The notes under the pieces were generated by a model. That model was not told the origin of the DNA, did not search any database, and was given only the letters and a program-made list of their open reading frames with translations. 64,000 nucleotides of DNA from Diogma glabrata (taxonomy: Eukaryota > Arthropoda > Insecta > Diptera > Cylindrotomidae), in assembly GCA_963693315.1 (NCBI GenBank), contig OY856188.1, forward strand, positions 104,038,462 through 104,102,461, given 5' to 3'. Of this stretch, positions 22,084 to 34,713 are shown one piece after another. Every line of letters starts with the position of its first letter. Position 1 is the first letter of the stretch. The position numbers and the translations under genes were made by a program.

Positions 22084-23110
22084 CTAACCTAATAGCATTT
22101 TTTCCACACTATATATATAATTCAATCTACCCTCGTTGTTTATAAAGGGACACAACGTATCTCTCATTTGCAGAGCATATCTTCCTCCAAGCACATGCGT
22201 ATGCCGAGATGGTTGTATCAAGGGTATGGTGCGGTTTGCATCTGTCCTCCACAATCCCGGTTGTGATTCATATCTTTTATCTTCCCAGTCCATGTAATTT
22301 GGGGGTGCATACGAATTGGAAATTTCCTTACTAAGCATAAAAAAGTTATGCACTCCGACGCATGCTAATACAACCTTTACTGCCTTGTCGGGATGCATGT
22401 TTAAGGTGGTTAACAGAATTCTAAGCCGATTGACCAGGATGCCAAAGTGGTTTTCTATGCATCGCCTACTACAAGAAAGCCACTTATTGAATATTTCCTT
22501 ATTTTTGGGAAAACCCTCGCCAGGATAGGGCTTCATTAGATTTGGGCTGAGCCTGAATGCCGCACCCGCTACATAATAGTGTGGTACGGTACTATTAATA
22601 CCAGACCAGGTAGTAGTTTTGACCCGGAATTATTATTTTGTCACCACAAATACTCTGACCAAACTTACTTTTACTGAATATTCCTATAATAAATTTAAAC
22701 TTTATTTTTATTTCTATAAGAAAACGATTTAAATTATCCATATCCTTCATCGCTTTGGGACCCGTAGACGTTGGGCTACATACGTAAAAATATATTTGGC
22801 ATCACAAGCTGCCGTTAACACTATACTATAGAATTTTTTATAATTATAATATTCGCTATTGGATTCTGGAGGACATTGAATGTGTTTGCCATCAATAGCT
22901 CCCACATAATTTGGCAGGTTCCATATCTCAGCAAAATCTTTTTCAATTATTTGATAGTCGTTCTAATTTGGTTCCGATACATATAACGTTTTTAGCGATT
23001 CCAAAATCGCATCACATACTTCATATATAATGCATCGAATGATTTCTTTCCCAATTTTCCAACTCCACGCAAGACTTTGGAAAGAGCATCCTTGGGAAAG
23101 GTATCTAAAT
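22084..23110 (-). mobile_element. PIF/Harbinger transposase remnant (HARBI1-like nuclease)
   Basis: On the minus strand, about 23110 to 22745 reads in pieces with GAIDGKHIQCPPESNSEYYN (first catalytic Asp in AIDGKH) and FYSIVLTAACDAKYIFTYV (second Asp in CDA). A stop and a junk stretch of about 130 bp follow. Then 22600-22084 gives HYYVAGAAFRLSPNLMKPYPGEG and the third-acid region, SRRCIENHFGILVNRLRIL, with the catalytic Glu in the CIENHFG position, and the C-terminal tail. All three acids of the DDE nuclease are recognisable, but the frame is broken near 22740 and there is a stop near 22960. Harbinger nucleases act with a Myb-like partner protein. TIRs were not identified. Confidence 0.88.
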
Positions 23111-24600
23111 ATTTTTTTTTAATTAATCTCATATAAAATTTGCTTTAGAATTGATTACTAAAGCTAATAAAACACGAACGAGATGCACATCAGTCCCAGA
23201 TATAGATAAAGTTAATAATTTGTGTATTGTAATAATATACATGTTAAATATAAACACTAAAATATGTTCCTTTAACAAAAGATTTTTTTCGTATTATTTT
23301 AAGTTTGATATTATTTGGAGTTCAAAGCTCATATGAATATCGTTTGTATTTATTCGTATCAATTTGTAATTGCTCGGATAGCCGACGCTATTACTTTAAA
23401 ACTTATAGGAGAAAAAAAATGCCGGTAGAGGGTTGAAGACCCTAATCACCTTTGGGATGTTCGGCCCTCGCTAGCTTGACTCACATATACCCACACTCTT
23501 TTGTTTTCTCCAGTAACACTTCCTTCTCCAAAATTTCTTTCACCTTTTATTGTTCTTTTTAATTCTTAAAAGTTATAATTGACATCTTTTGATCACTTTC
23601 ATCAAACTTATTTAATCTAAATATTATTATCAAAATTGGAACTTTTTATCCAAAAATTATCCTCTATAAATTTATTTAATCTCTTTTTTATCCAAATTAA
23701 TAACTTTTGATCAGATTAAATCTTTATATTTAATTAAAATATTATCATTATAAAATTGGAACTTTTTATCCCAAAAATTTTAAGTATACACAAATAATTT
23801 AGTTAATTACAATACAATTGAGCCAAAAATTTCTGACCATGTTGGTAGTTCACTCCCGACTGACTTTTTTTTTCATTTTTCTAAATTTTGAAGAAAAAAA
23901 CAAAAAAAATGACAAGTACTGCAATTTTTTATGGAAAAAAAAACTTATACAAATTTTATAATTTTATAGAAATAGAAAACCATTTCCGCCACTTGTAGAC
24001 TAATTGAATAGGAACATCTTAATGTCATTTTATTCAAATATCACCGTTGAGGTAATTGTCAATGAAGGCTTCGTATATCATGGGAATTAAAAAAATGAGA
24101 AAAATTTAAAAAAAAAAACAAAGATACGAACACGAAGGGTTTGGACAGGGTTTAGGGACTGCAAGTGGTAATGGTCGGAGAAAGGTTGTTACCATAGGGT
24201 AGCACAATTATGGATCAATAGGAGTTTCATTTCACAACAAATTCAACAAATAACCAAAAACAATTTTTATGTTTTTTTTTATTCTTTTAAAAATTTAAAC
24301 ATTGAAAAATAAGATGTTTTTGTTTTAACACTTAAACTTTGAGAAAGACTCAAAACAGCCATCATGGCATTTATAATAATTTTTCGTCTGAAAGAGACGA
24401 AGCTACCCCATTCGCTTGTTTCGTTTTTCGTTCAGTTTTCTTTATTGTGGGTGCGTTTAATATTTTTTTGTTTATTTTTTTTATTTAGATGTTTTGAACG
24501 TTATATTTGAATTTGAATTTTTATTGAAAGAAAATGAATTTACTGAAAATGTTTCGAAATGGTTTTAATAAATTATTTAATTTGAAGATAATTAGACGTT
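23111..24600. other. AT-rich gap, no gene seen
   Basis: Mostly low complexity. A less AT-rich patch at 23420-23490 contains the short palindrome AGGGTTGAAGACCCT; it may be an element end. No protein is recognised. Confidence 0.45.
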
Positions 24601-24627
24601 ACAATATTGGAGATAAGGAGTTGTCGA

Positions 24628-24694
24628 TGTTATGTAAAACACAACACAGCAACATGTTATGTAAAACACAACAACATGTTATGTAAAACACAAC
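24628..24694. repeat. Short tandem repeat, ~22-25 bp unit
   Basis: ATGTTATGTAAAACACAACA occurs three times between 24628 and 24694. It overlaps the tail of the Harbinger fragment. Confidence 0.85.
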
Positions 24695-24909
24695 AAGTGT
24701 TGATAATTTTAGATGCAGTGTTAGGCTGGCAGTGCAAAACCCTATGTTTTAAAAGGCATCTAAATCTCATTTTTAATAACCCGTTTAAGCGTTCGACGGT
24801 GTTTTTTGTTCGCATGTGAGCCTTATTATATCTGCTTTCAGGAGAATTTGACTCTACAGAACAAATTGGAGTTAACATCCAAGGTCGCAGTGCATATCCA
24901 GAATCACCT
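24657..24909 (-). pseudogene. PIF/Harbinger transposase exon fragment, second subfamily
   Basis: On the minus strand an exon begins after a CTTTTTTAG-type acceptor (24908-24910 is its AG end) and reads GDSGYALRPWMLTPI, then SRYNKAHMRTKNTVERLNGL, then MRFRCLLKHRVLHCQPNTAS. This is the third catalytic region of a HARBI1-like nuclease (RTKNTVERLNG carries the Glu). It differs from the 22084-23110 copy, so it comes from another Harbinger family. Upstream exons with the first two acids were not found. Confidence 0.85.
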
Positions 24910-24935
24910 AAAAAAGAAAAGAAACGTTTAAGCAT

Positions 24936-26507
24936 TTTTGGTTCAATTTATTGTTTTCAAATGTATTGTTTTCATTTTCAATTTAAATTCGTTTTTCTTT
25001 CGTTTTAAACATAAATTTTTTTGAGCCCTCTCAAACTGGTTTTGTTTTGTGAATTATTGTATGGTGATAGAATGTGTATAAGTGTTATAAAAATAATTTG
25101 CATGGAACAAGAAGTCAAAAACTTTTTGATATGAATCAAAAATTAATTCTTACCCTTTTTGTTTCATATGCGTTTTGAAATGTTCGTCACGTTTCATCTT
25201 TTTAACATTAGCTTAGTATTTTGATAAATTAAAATATAATGTTTTTAAGAAGAATTTTTAAAGTTATGACAAAAATCTATAGATTTAATTTATTTTTTTA
25301 ATGTAATTACAAACAGAGGGATTGCTTTTTCTTGTTTTTTATGTTTGTTCATAGTTTAATTATAAAACCTTGTTTTTTAGATTTATATAAATAAGCCTTG
25401 ATAATGATGAGAAACATCGAAAATTTGGCAAATAAATAAGGAAGAATTAAAATATATATTACAGTTGTAAAGCTATTAAATTGTTTAATTTAAAAATTAA
25501 TTTCACATAGTATCAAAAAATCCATAAAATTAAATTCACATAATTTCAGAAAAAAAATATTCCATAAAATCAATTTTACATTAAAACACTATCATAAAAT
25601 CATTTTTCGGTGTACACATAAATATTTTTTAAAAAATTATAACTTAAATTCGAAAAAAAATATCCTTAATATTCTTAAGTTTATATGTATTTAAATATGC
25701 ATGTATATTTTCCGAAAAATGTTCTAAATCAAAATTACATGAATAACTGATTTTTTTATTTTTTTCTTTCATTAACTTGTTTCTTCCCATAAAAAAAATA
25801 ACGAACTTGCGCACAATAAAGTTTTTTTTTACGCGTAATTATAATCTTAATCTTAATATTTTTTTGTAATTACAGTTTTTCATAAAAACTTAATATTCGC
25901 TAAAAAAAAATTCGCGAGCTAATCCCACTTCTGAGATTGTAAGGTCAGGACTCAGGATTATACATAAAAATAAAACACATAAACTTTTAAATTATTCTTC
26001 ACGTCTGTTTTATTTAATATTCTTAAATCAACGCCACATCATTCTCGTCGTTCGTGTTCGTTATATTTCCTATATACTAATAAATAAACATAATAGAAAT
26101 ATACTGGCGACTAATGTGTCGTCACACACAAATACATAAACATAAATAAACTATAATTTGAGTTACAGTGTAGAGCTAAAGTTTTGTACTTAAAGTGTGT
26201 GGCAAGAGTATGGCTCATGAATACGTAAGGAAGTTACTACACATATAGGGGGCCTCTACACAAAAGCAAATTGCATTTGTTATTCTAAGCGTTATCGTTG
26301 TCAACAAACATGTAAGCATTATACTGGATATTTATTTCCACACAATGAAACTGTTGTGCCCAGACACTTCAGCAAGTGGCCAGTAAGTAAAAATAACTGA
26401 TACCTTTATTTCCTGAGCACTTTGAATCCACAGCTGCTTACAATGTTCTCGTTGTAGTTTTTTGTATAAATGAAACACGAACATATAGATATCAGTTAAG
26501 CATTATA
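24936..26507. other. AT-rich gap, no gene seen
   Basis: No coding support. 25910-26330 is slightly less AT-rich with no recognisable motif; it could be a solo LTR, but no terminal repeat was confirmed. Confidence 0.4.
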
Positions 26508-26700
26508 ATATTCACATTAATTATTACAAAAGTGAATTTTATTATTTATTTAATTATAACCACTGTTACAATATTCACATTAATTATTACAAAGTTGAAT
26601 TTTAATAATTATTTAATTATAACCAATTATGTGTGTTACAATATTCACATTAATTATTACAAAAGTTGAATTTTTATATTTAAATTTACTAGTATTAAAT
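26508..26700. repeat. Tandem repeat, ~63-70 bp unit, three copies
   Basis: ATATTCACATTAATTATTAC recurs at 26508, 26571 and 26641. Each is followed by AAAG(T)TGAATTTTATTATTTATTTAATTATAACCA-like sequence. Confidence 0.9.
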
Positions 26701-28788
26701 TGGGAGCTTTGCTCACTATAATTACCACACAACAACTGATTCTTGCTTGGTTTCTTCCGAACCTCAACAACTATGGTAAACGTGACAAAAATGCCCTTTT
26801 TGCATTTTTGTGAAACATTATACAAAAATGAAAAATAAGAACTCGCGTTCTTATATTTTATTTCATAAGAAAAATAATTTTATAGAGTTTGTTTATTAAT
26901 TAATTTTTAACGACGATATTTAAATTGTGAAATGAGATATTGGATATAATAATTTTTAACGTACACTGGATAGGTAAAGTATACTTTTTAAGTAACTGTA
27001 AAGTTAAGTAAAGTGAAATGGTGGGTTGGACACCACATTAAATAAAAATTAAATTTCTTCCTGATCATCACATTTAAAAGTAAAAATTGTAAAATTTATT
27101 AAATTATATTTTGTTTACACAATTAGTAAAAATATTATTTGTTTTGCAATTTGATATTTTACATATTTCAAGTTAGGTCAGTGTGTTATGGAAAAGACTC
27201 GATTTGTTGAAGAAAAAAGAATGATTAATAATTGATTTTATTTAATTTAGATAACTTTACAATTTGTATTAACACTAACATTATAAATTGGTTAACCATT
27301 ATAAAATGGAAACTACATACCTCGACCACGGTTTAATTCCAAGTGGACGAATTATATTATTAATTAAATTAAGTATCACAAAATATAATAAACACAGACA
27401 TACTTAACATTTACAGTACCTATATTATTATACATGTTTATATTATTAAATAAATACGTAAACAGAAATGCGCGTAAAATACAAAGACATAAGTAAATTA
27501 TATATTATATAGAAAGTCAGGGATGTGGAACCACAACAAGTGTTACGATTTTATGTATGTTATTTAATTTGTTTTTATTTTAATGTCTCGTGACCAGATT
27601 TATTCATAATTTATTTATTCATATTCATAATTGAAATAAGATCTTTTGTAAGTTCTTTTAATTTTAATATCGTGTGAGAGAATTATTATTTTTTATTGTA
27701 TTTTGTGTTATCTTCCGTAGTGGAATATTTACATGATTTTTATCTGTTGGTTTGGTAGAGTTTGTTGGTTTTTGGTAGTTATATATTACATTTCATAATT
27801 GAAATCAATCCACAACATGAAAAATAATTTGTTCAAAAACAAATCAAAAATTATATAAATTAAAATTCAATTAAAAGCTTACATTAATTTATTTCTTCAA
27901 TGTTGTCTTCTTCATGTTTTATTTCACATCTTCGTTTATCTTGATGGTTAATTAAAGGTTTTATTATATCAAGCAGAAACTAATCCGTTCCTCCACAAAA
28001 AGCACTACATAATGAAGTCCTGCACGAAAATTTCATAAACGGACTTGACGATTAATTTTTACAAATAGAATTAGACAATTTTGTCTAATATAGGCTAATT
28101 ATACAACAATTTATATTTTTTCCACAAATTACAATTTCCTTGTTGTACATAGTACTCTGTTTTTTTTATTTTAAACCAAAAAAATTTTCCATTTTGAAAA
28201 TGGAATTTAAGTTTTATAAAGAAAATAACTTTTTACTTTAATGTTAGACCTCGAATTCAAAGCAAAAACTATTTTTTAAATCAGACATAGAAATTGTTTG
28301 AAAGTCAAACCAAAAGTGAAAATTAAAAATTCTTTTTTTGACCAACCTGACAATAGAATATTTTTTTATGATCTCGCATGACGATCGTTTCATTTTCAGT
28401 GTTCTCATCGCTGATGATATGTTCGTTAAGTTGAAAAAAAGATATTCGAAATCGAAACATTTAAATTTGAATTTTCTGGGCAGTTTTAGATTTTTTTTTA
28501 TTGAATAGACTTTCTCTTAACTGATTTACTTAAAAGGAAAATGTGAATTCTTTGTTATTGTTATTTTCACGGCGTTACAAGACTTCAATTAATTTAATTT
28601 TATATATTATTTATAAAGACTGACGGACGACATATAATATAAAACTGTGACGAACGACATGTATTATAAGACTGTGTGTATCATAAACTAAAACTATATA
28701 ATCAATTACATATTTATTTGACACCTAGTGGTGAGTATTTGAATTATAATAAACAGGGTGATACTTCATATTGTAATAGTTACTAATA
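26701..28788. other. AT-rich gap, no gene seen
   Basis: About 2.1 kb with no recognised protein or element. A near-duplicate GACTGACGGACGACAT...TGTGACGAACGACAT lies at 28616-28665. Confidence 0.45.
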
Positions 28789-31075
28789 CAGTAAAATCTC
28801 TCAAAGGCGGAATCGGAAGGGACCGACGAATTTGTCCGGCTTCCGGGTTTCGGAGTTTAAACAAACTGTATGAAGTTTCGCATGTGAGTTTTTGTGTTTT
28901 AAAAAAAATTAAAAAAACCAATTTCGTAAATATATTTTATGTATTTCATAAAAACAAATTGTTAATCCATTTACTAAACAAATAAACTTAAAATTTTAAT
29001 TCATCACATATAATCATCACAAATAATTACATCATAAAAAGAAATATGTATTTATTTTAAAATAAAATACGTATCTAACGTAAATTGTTTTACCATATTT
29101 TTTTTTTAATTTTAATAGACTCGATTAATTGGATGTCCACTTGTTGAACTGTTTCATACAAATCATAACAACCAGTGTCTAATGCAAAATGTTTTAAAAT
29201 GTCTAAAGATTTAATGGCTTCCACAACAGATGGGTTAGGTCTTGACTCGATTTCCTCTGAGACTAAGTGATCTTCTTCGGATGAACTATCTCCCATATTT
29301 GAATCCGCTTGATTTATGAAATTTTCCAAATTTATGTCATTCATTTCTGTAGCTAGATCTTTGTCAATGTTTACGTACTCCTCCGCCTGGTATGTTTCAT
29401 CTGTGTACTGCTCACTCAATAAATATTCTATTTCAGTATATTCCAATGGTTCATTTGCTGTGGATTGAGAGCTTTTCAGTGGTTCGTTTGCAGTGGATTG
29501 AGGTTCGAAAAAGCCACAATTTCCAAAAAATTTTAGTATTGTTTCAGATTTTAGCAGTTTGATGGCTTGATTTAGAAATATTATGGCATCTAAGACGCTG
29601 ATTGAGCCAATAATGTCTGATGTCTTTTCTATGCAGTCCATTTTCAATAAAACATTTTTAACATCAATTTTTGGTATTGCACTTTAACCGTTTGTATAAT
29701 CCCATTGTCTAGTGGTTGAAGATGCGAAGTTGTATTTGGCGGAAATTATACAAGTTTTATATTAGAGAGAAAGACTTCGGGGTGAGATGTAGCGTTGTCT
29801 AAGAAAAGAAGTATACATTGATTTTTTTGTTCAATTTCGAGATTTAGTTTAACTGGATATTGTTCGAATATGTTTGCGGTCATCCAGGCTTTCGTGTTTG
29901 CAAAATATTTCACTGGAAGTTTTTGTTTGTCTAGATTTTTAAAACATCTGGGATTTTTACTTTTCCCAATGACAAGAGGCTTGTATACTTTCCCATCTCC
30001 AAATACAGTTAATAAAAGCGTTAGTCTTTCCTTCGAATATTTCCCTCTCCAGCATTTTTCCCCTTTAACTTGAAAGGTTTTGTTGGGAAGCATTTTATAA
30101 AATAATGCAGTTTCGTCACAGTTTGCTATATTGCAGTTTGCATATCCTTCGGTCAAACTCTTCCACTTGTTCTTCCACTCTGACACAATTTCCAGATTAA
30201 CTTCATTCCCCTCTCCACAGCATGTATTAAACATAATTGAATATCTAAAAAATCAACCAATAAAACACAAACATTACAACAAAAATTGATTCCACACGAG
30301 TTATACACATGCATGCATAGATTATATGTACACACCTTTTTCGAAAACACACTAACCAACCATTGGATGCCTTAAAATTAGGAATGTTCATTTTACTAGC
30401 AATATCTAACGCCTTTTGCTGCAAAATCGGGCCTGATATGGCTATATTTTTTGCCCGCCCTGCACAGAACCACTCGTATAATACTTCGGAAATTTTGCTA
30501 TACTTTGGCATATTGTGTGTCTCTTTTTTTTGGATTTTAAATCATTTCCAAGCGCTGAGGTATGCGGTCCTTTTGATTTCATCTTTGTTTTTTAATATTG
30601 AATATATTTGTGTCTTACCACAATTAAAATGATCACAAATTTCCATGGCCGATTTTCCGTTTGACCGCATTAAAATTACTGCGTATTTTTGTTTTAAATT
30701 TAAATTATTTAATTTTCACATTATGAAAAATCTGTCTACATATGTATTTATTAAACACTGGATTACCATATTGTTCGTTAAACTTTGAATAATAATTTGA
30801 CATTTAAACATAAGTATGTACAAATTCATTTCATAACCAATGAAGTTAGTATAATTTTCCAAAAACTAAAATGAAGTTGGTTATAATTCCGTCTTTGTCG
30901 AGTACTCTAGTTAAAATTTGTTCTACCAAACATTTTCCGTCCGCGTCTCGCGAGTTTTCGTAATAAATGTATAATTATATACGAAATTTATTTCAATGGG
31001 ATATTTTTTAGTAGTTTTTTCCGTGTTTTTCGAGTTTCCGTCTCAATCGAGTTCCGGCTTTGCGAGATTTTACTG
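28789..31075 (-). mobile_element. Tigger (pogo-like) element 2, full length with both TIRs and TA duplication
   Basis: The left end is CAGTAAAATCTCTCAAAGGC at 28789. The right end is GGCTTTGCGAGATTTTACTG ending at 31075, its reverse complement with few changes. TA flanks both sides (28787-28788 and 31076-31077), as pogo/Tigger insertion requires. Length is 2287 bp. It carries one transposase on the minus strand. The right end lies against a Harbinger reading frame, so this element probably landed in an older Harbinger copy. Confidence 0.93.
29090..30720 (-). pseudogene. Tigger element 2 transposase, one intron, broken frames
   Basis: On the minus strand the CENP-B-like N-terminus is at about 30720-30530 (SNGKSAMEICDHFNCGKTQI), with a stop near 30535. 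The second DNA-binding part is at 30511-30335 (GRAKNIAISGPILQQKALDI). An 89-bp GT...AG intron spans about 30334-30246. The DDE core is at about 30245-29746: CDETALFYKMLPNKTF (first D), GKSKNPRCFKN, and LLFLDNATSHP (second D). In-frame TAA at about 29734 falls where the family has a Phe (KLV*FPPNTT). After a frameshift near 29650 the acidic C-terminal region runs to 29090, with repeated QSTANEPL. Pogo-type transposases cut and paste DNA at TA sites. This copy cannot make a full protein. Confidence 0.9.
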
Positions 31076-31253
31076 TAATAGTGAACGAAGTTTTCAAGAA
31101 AGAACGGACGAGAATTATTACACCGATGAAGAGTTCGAGAAACGTTTTCCTTTTTCAAAACATAATATTGCGTTTTTGCAAAAACTGGTTGAAAAGGAAC
31201 TATCGAATATAGACAACAGAGGATATTTCTTTCAAAATTTTTTTTGTAATTAA
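31076..31253 (+). pseudogene. PIF/Harbinger transposase N-terminal scrap
   Basis: Directly right of the Tigger element, the plus strand reads SERSFQERTDENYYTDEEFE, then KRFPFSKHNIAFLQKLVEKE. This matches the N-terminal region of Harbinger nucleases (F.ER....Y.DEEF..RF..SK.....L..L......). The continuation is missing, and no matching upstream half was found left of 28787. Part of the frame before 31076 is Tigger TIR, not Harbinger. Confidence 0.7.
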
Positions 31254-31520
31254 ATTTATTTTGCCAATGTCAGACTATATGGTAATATTATATAACATTG
31301 TAACCCTCGAAATAATTGTAAATAAATAAAGTAGATCTAGCGCTTGCAATGGGTATTTAACTAACAGGATATAAAAGAAAGTAAATATAAAACAATGTCT
31401 TTTACTTCGGTCTGAAAGACCTAAGTATTACATTCATGAGCTCAAAGTCAAATTCTTACCCCCACTTTTTTTGACATTTCTCGACGTTTTAGGACATCCT
31501 GATTCTAAAAAAGCAAAAAA
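31254..31520. other. AT-rich gap
   Basis: No gene is seen between the Harbinger scrap and the GGCC-rich patch. Confidence 0.5.
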
Positions 31521-31700
31521 AAAAAATGTATGTCTGTCTGTCGGCCGGCCGGCCGGCTGGCCGGCCGTCATTACCTACGCTGCAGGGAAAACCACTGGAG
31601 GGATTTCAAAAATTTTTTTTTCTAAAAATAGGTATACTCAAGGGACAGGTCCGAAAGGACGCTGTGTTCGATAACTGTACCGGAAGTGTGTCAAAAAAAT
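31521..31700. repeat. CTGT / GGCC simple repeat leading into a dispersed-repeat-like stretch
   Basis: TGTATGTCTGTCTGTCGG is followed by about five GGCC(GG/TG) units at 31542-31568, then an ACCACTGGAGGGATTTCAAA stretch. Such TGTCTGTC-plus-(C)TGGAGGGATTT modules are widespread in arthropod repeats, as far as I recall. Overlapping frames at 31471-31765 are products of this low complexity. Confidence 0.6.
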
Positions 31701-31840
31701 CATTATGTGTGTCAAAACAAGGAAATTTGCATATTTTTGGCTTAAAAAACGTTCATTTTAAGTGATTACGAGTAGGAACATTGAATTTGGAGAAATCTTG
31801 ATGGTCGGGATTGGTATGTGAGATCAAAAACTAGATTATT

Positions 31841-32475
31841 GCATTATAAGTTTGTCAAAAAAAAGTTGTCAAGTGTGTCAAAAGAAAGATTTTTATTTAT
31901 TTTTTTACCTAATTTTTTGGAAAAAAAATATAAAATTAATTGTTTGTTTGAAATGAAGTTTTATTATTATTATTGAGAATTATGGCATTATAAGTTTGTC
32001 AAAAAAGTGTTGTCAAGTGTGTCAAAAGAAAGATTTTTATTTTTTTTTTACCCAATTTTTTGGAAATAAAATTGTTTGTTTAAAATGAAATTTTATTATT
32101 ATTATTGAGAATTATGGCATTATAAGTTTGTCAACAAAATGTTGTCAAGTGTGTCAAAAGATTTTTATTTAGTTTTTTACCCAATTTTTTGGAAAAAAAA
32201 TAAATTGTTTGTTTGAAATGAAATTTTATTATTATTATTGAGAATTATGGCATTATAAGTTTGTCAAAAAATGTTGTCAAGTGTGTCAAAAGAAAGGTTT
32301 TTATTTATTTTTTACCCAATTTTTTTAGAAAAAAATGAAATTAATAGTTCGTATGACATGATATTTCATTATTATTATAGAGAATTATGGCATTATAAGT
32401 TTGTCAAAAAATAATGTCAAGTGTGTCAAAAAATGATTTCATTTAATTATTTAGCCAATATTTTGGGGAAAAAAA
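31841..32475. repeat. Tandem array, ~132-144 bp unit, five copies
   Basis: GCATTATAAGTTTGTCAA starts units at 31841, 31985, 32117, 32250 and 32390. Each contains GTCAAGTGTGTCAAAA and, before the next unit, TTATTATTATTATTGAGAATTATG. The 31685-31730 DNA has related GTGTGTCAAAA phrases, so the array probably grew from that sequence. Confidence 0.94.
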
Positions 32476-32524
32476 TGTAGCTGTTTTTATGACGTAAATG
32501 TAATTTAAAATGAAATTGGACATG

Positions 32525-32940
32525 GAAATTTTTGAATTTGTTGTAGTTTTTGAAATATTTTTGGAATTTTGAAAAAGTTTGTATTTTTGATTTTGTAATA
32601 ATTTTTGCAATATTTTTAGAATTTCGGCAAAAGTTTTAATTTTTGATTTTGTAAGAATTTTTGAAATATTTTTAGAATTTTGAAAAATTTTTAATTTTTG
32701 ATATTATTATAATTTTTGGAATTTTGAAAAAAGTTTTAATTTTTGATTTTGTAATAATTTTTGCAATATTTTTAGAATTTTGGAAAAGTTCGAATTTTTA
32801 AGAATTTTTGGCATATCATCAGAATTTAGAAAAAGTTTAAATATTTGATTTCATTCTAATTTTTAGAATATTTTCGGAATTTTGAAAAAGTTTGATTTTA
32901 TTTAATTTAACAATATTTTTGGAATTTTGATTACAATTAT
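32525..32940. repeat. Degenerate T-rich tandem array, ~57-62 bp unit
   Basis: TTTTTGATTTTGTAATAATT followed by TTGCAATATTTTTAGAATTTTG recurs about seven times with decay. It directly follows the previous array. Confidence 0.8.
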
Positions 32941-33207
32941 CCGGCAACGTATTGATGTTTCGTGTTAGTTTTGTAATAAATTTTTAAACAGAGTCTACCT
33001 CTGAATACTTGTACTTTAACAAAGAGTTATGTTTGATATTCATCGCTGCCCAAAACTAAAAACCATGTCCTCATAAAAGTTTTGTTGCCGAAAACTATAT
33101 CAAAATCCTTAACCCAGACCGAAGTCTTGATATCTCAGAGCTTGAGATTTCAGCCCCTCCATATTTTGTTAATTTAATTCAAACTTTATTAAAAAGATTA
33201 CTCGCTT
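32941..33207. other. Gap, no gene seen
   Basis: 3' flank of the Myb-like gene remnant; nothing specific beyond the stop codon at 33208-33210. Confidence 0.4.
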
Positions 33208-33690
33208 TCGTCATTTCCCTCTGAACATAAACTTCTATAGTAACGGTACACAGCCCTCGCTGCCTTCTGCTTAATTTTGGTAAGTTTGATTTTTACCTTA
33301 AGGTCTTCTTCTTGTTTTTCTTTTATTTTATTTTCGATAGTATTAGAACGTCTTCTGTTTCTAGGTCTCGGATAATAGACATTTTGTAGAGGATTGTGTG
33401 ATGTCGTTGGAATATTTTACGATATCGCAATATTTTCCGTAGCAGGATCTTCCAAATCGAGAAATTCCGTCGGAAAATCATCGCTGTTCAATATTTTCTA
33501 GAAAAAATAAATAACGTACATAAATATACAAATAACTTATATATATTTTTAATAATTGCTTACATCACCGCTGCCATCATCATCAAATCTATTAGGACGC
33601 GGTATTATTGAGGGAGCAATTAAATCATAAAGCGCGCCGTTCGCTTCATCAATAGGCCCTAATGCCGGTGTAGGATCCTCTTCGGGCTCT
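33208..33690 (-). pseudogene. Myb/SANT-like gene remnant, two 3' exons
   Basis: Minus strand. Exon 33690-33565 reads EEDPTPALGPIDEANGALYD and then LIAPSIIPRPNRFDDDGSGD, ending at a GTAAGC donor. A 67-bp intron (33564-33498) ends in TTTTTTCTAG. The last exon, 33497-33208, starts LNSDDFPTEFLDLEDPATEN, meets one in-frame stop (near 33417), then runs on as a basic, coiled-coil-like tail (ENKIKEKQEEDLKVKIKLTK) to a stop. The acidic middle and basic helical end fit proteins with an N-terminal Myb/SANT-like domain, and such a domain is encoded at 34714-34990 on the same strand. About 1 kb of other DNA separates them. Confidence 0.65.
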
Positions 33691-33837
33691 ACTTATTTCT
33701 TCCACTCTCACTTAAATAAAAATCAAACGTTGACTTACTTGATTAACTTGTAGTTTCCCTCTAGGCTTCAGAACTATTTTTTGAATGAAAAACGGTTCGT
33801 AGGTTTCAGTTTCACTAAATCTTTATTTGTAATATTG

Positions 33838-33955
33838 GTAATATTTATTTTATTCAATCAATATTTATTTTATTCCATTAATATTTATTTTATTTAATTA
33901 ATATTTATTTTATTTGATTAATATTTATTTTATTTAATCAATATTTATCTCTTTT
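33838..33955. repeat. Tandem array, ~22-bp unit
   Basis: AATATTTATTTTATTYNATY repeats five to six times. It lies in the gap between the two parts of the Myb-like gene remnant. Confidence 0.9.
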
Positions 33956-34580
33956 TGGTAAACTTATTATTTTACTGATTATTTCAGTTTCACTAAACTC
34001 TTTACACTTATTCTTAAATAGACACTCACTACACTCGAGACTTGGGTACCGATTTAACCCTTAGTAATAACGCGATATAGACTGACGATAAATATGGTTG
34101 GTATAGGTCGCGGTATAGACTAACTCGAATCTCGTTAATCTAGTATTATTTATTACAAATTTCGAATTGGCTTCCACCAATCAGAAATTTGCATCATAAA
34201 TTATAAAAAATTATTTCTCAAATGACATAAAGTAATTTTTCTCACAGATGTTGGGAAACAAAATAGAAAACGCTTCGTTTGAATTTTCCTATGAATTGTT
34301 TATCATAGTTTGTCGTGTTTTCTTTCAGTCTAATGTGTTTTTATTTTAATGCATCTTGTCTTTTAATTCTTAGTAATTACATTAAAAATTGTTTTGCAAT
34401 CAATTTTCTATGAGAAAATCTTTTATAGAAAAAGTGAAACACTTGTTAGTTTCGCTGAAAAATGGGTTTTTGGTTGAACTTTTAATTGAATTTGAGATTG
34501 AAGGTTTATGTTCTGTCTGTGACTGTGAATTTGTCTGGGAACGTGAATTGTTTGGTTATTTTAGTTCAGATTTTGAATTA
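33956..34580. other. Gap between Myb-like exons; possible inserted element
   Basis: No recognised protein; the frame at 34389-34595 (+) has no domain. 34020-34140 is less AT-rich. Together with the 22-bp array this may be an insertion that split the Myb-like gene. Confidence 0.35.
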
Positions 34581-34666
34581 TTGGAATGTGAATGATTATG
34601 AGAAATGTAAATGGTTTGGATTTTGATTTATAGGAATGTGAATGATTATGAGAAATGTAAATGGTT
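34581..34666. repeat. 35-bp direct repeat, 50-bp period
   Basis: GGAATGTGAATGATTATGAG plus the following AAATGTAAATGGTTT occurs at 34581 and again at 34631. Confidence 0.92.
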
Positions 34667-34713
34667 TTTTGCTACAATGTAGCGAGTCTAATGTTTGTCT
34701 TGTTTTAGGATCG

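Noticed and set aside
23420..23490. Rho-independent terminator-like palindrome AGGGTTGAAGACCCT
   Set aside because: The DNA is eukaryotic; a bacterial terminator makes no sense here and the palindrome is short.
31471..31765. Plus-strand frames with GRPAG-rich sequence
   Set aside because: Product of the GGCC/CTGT simple repeat.
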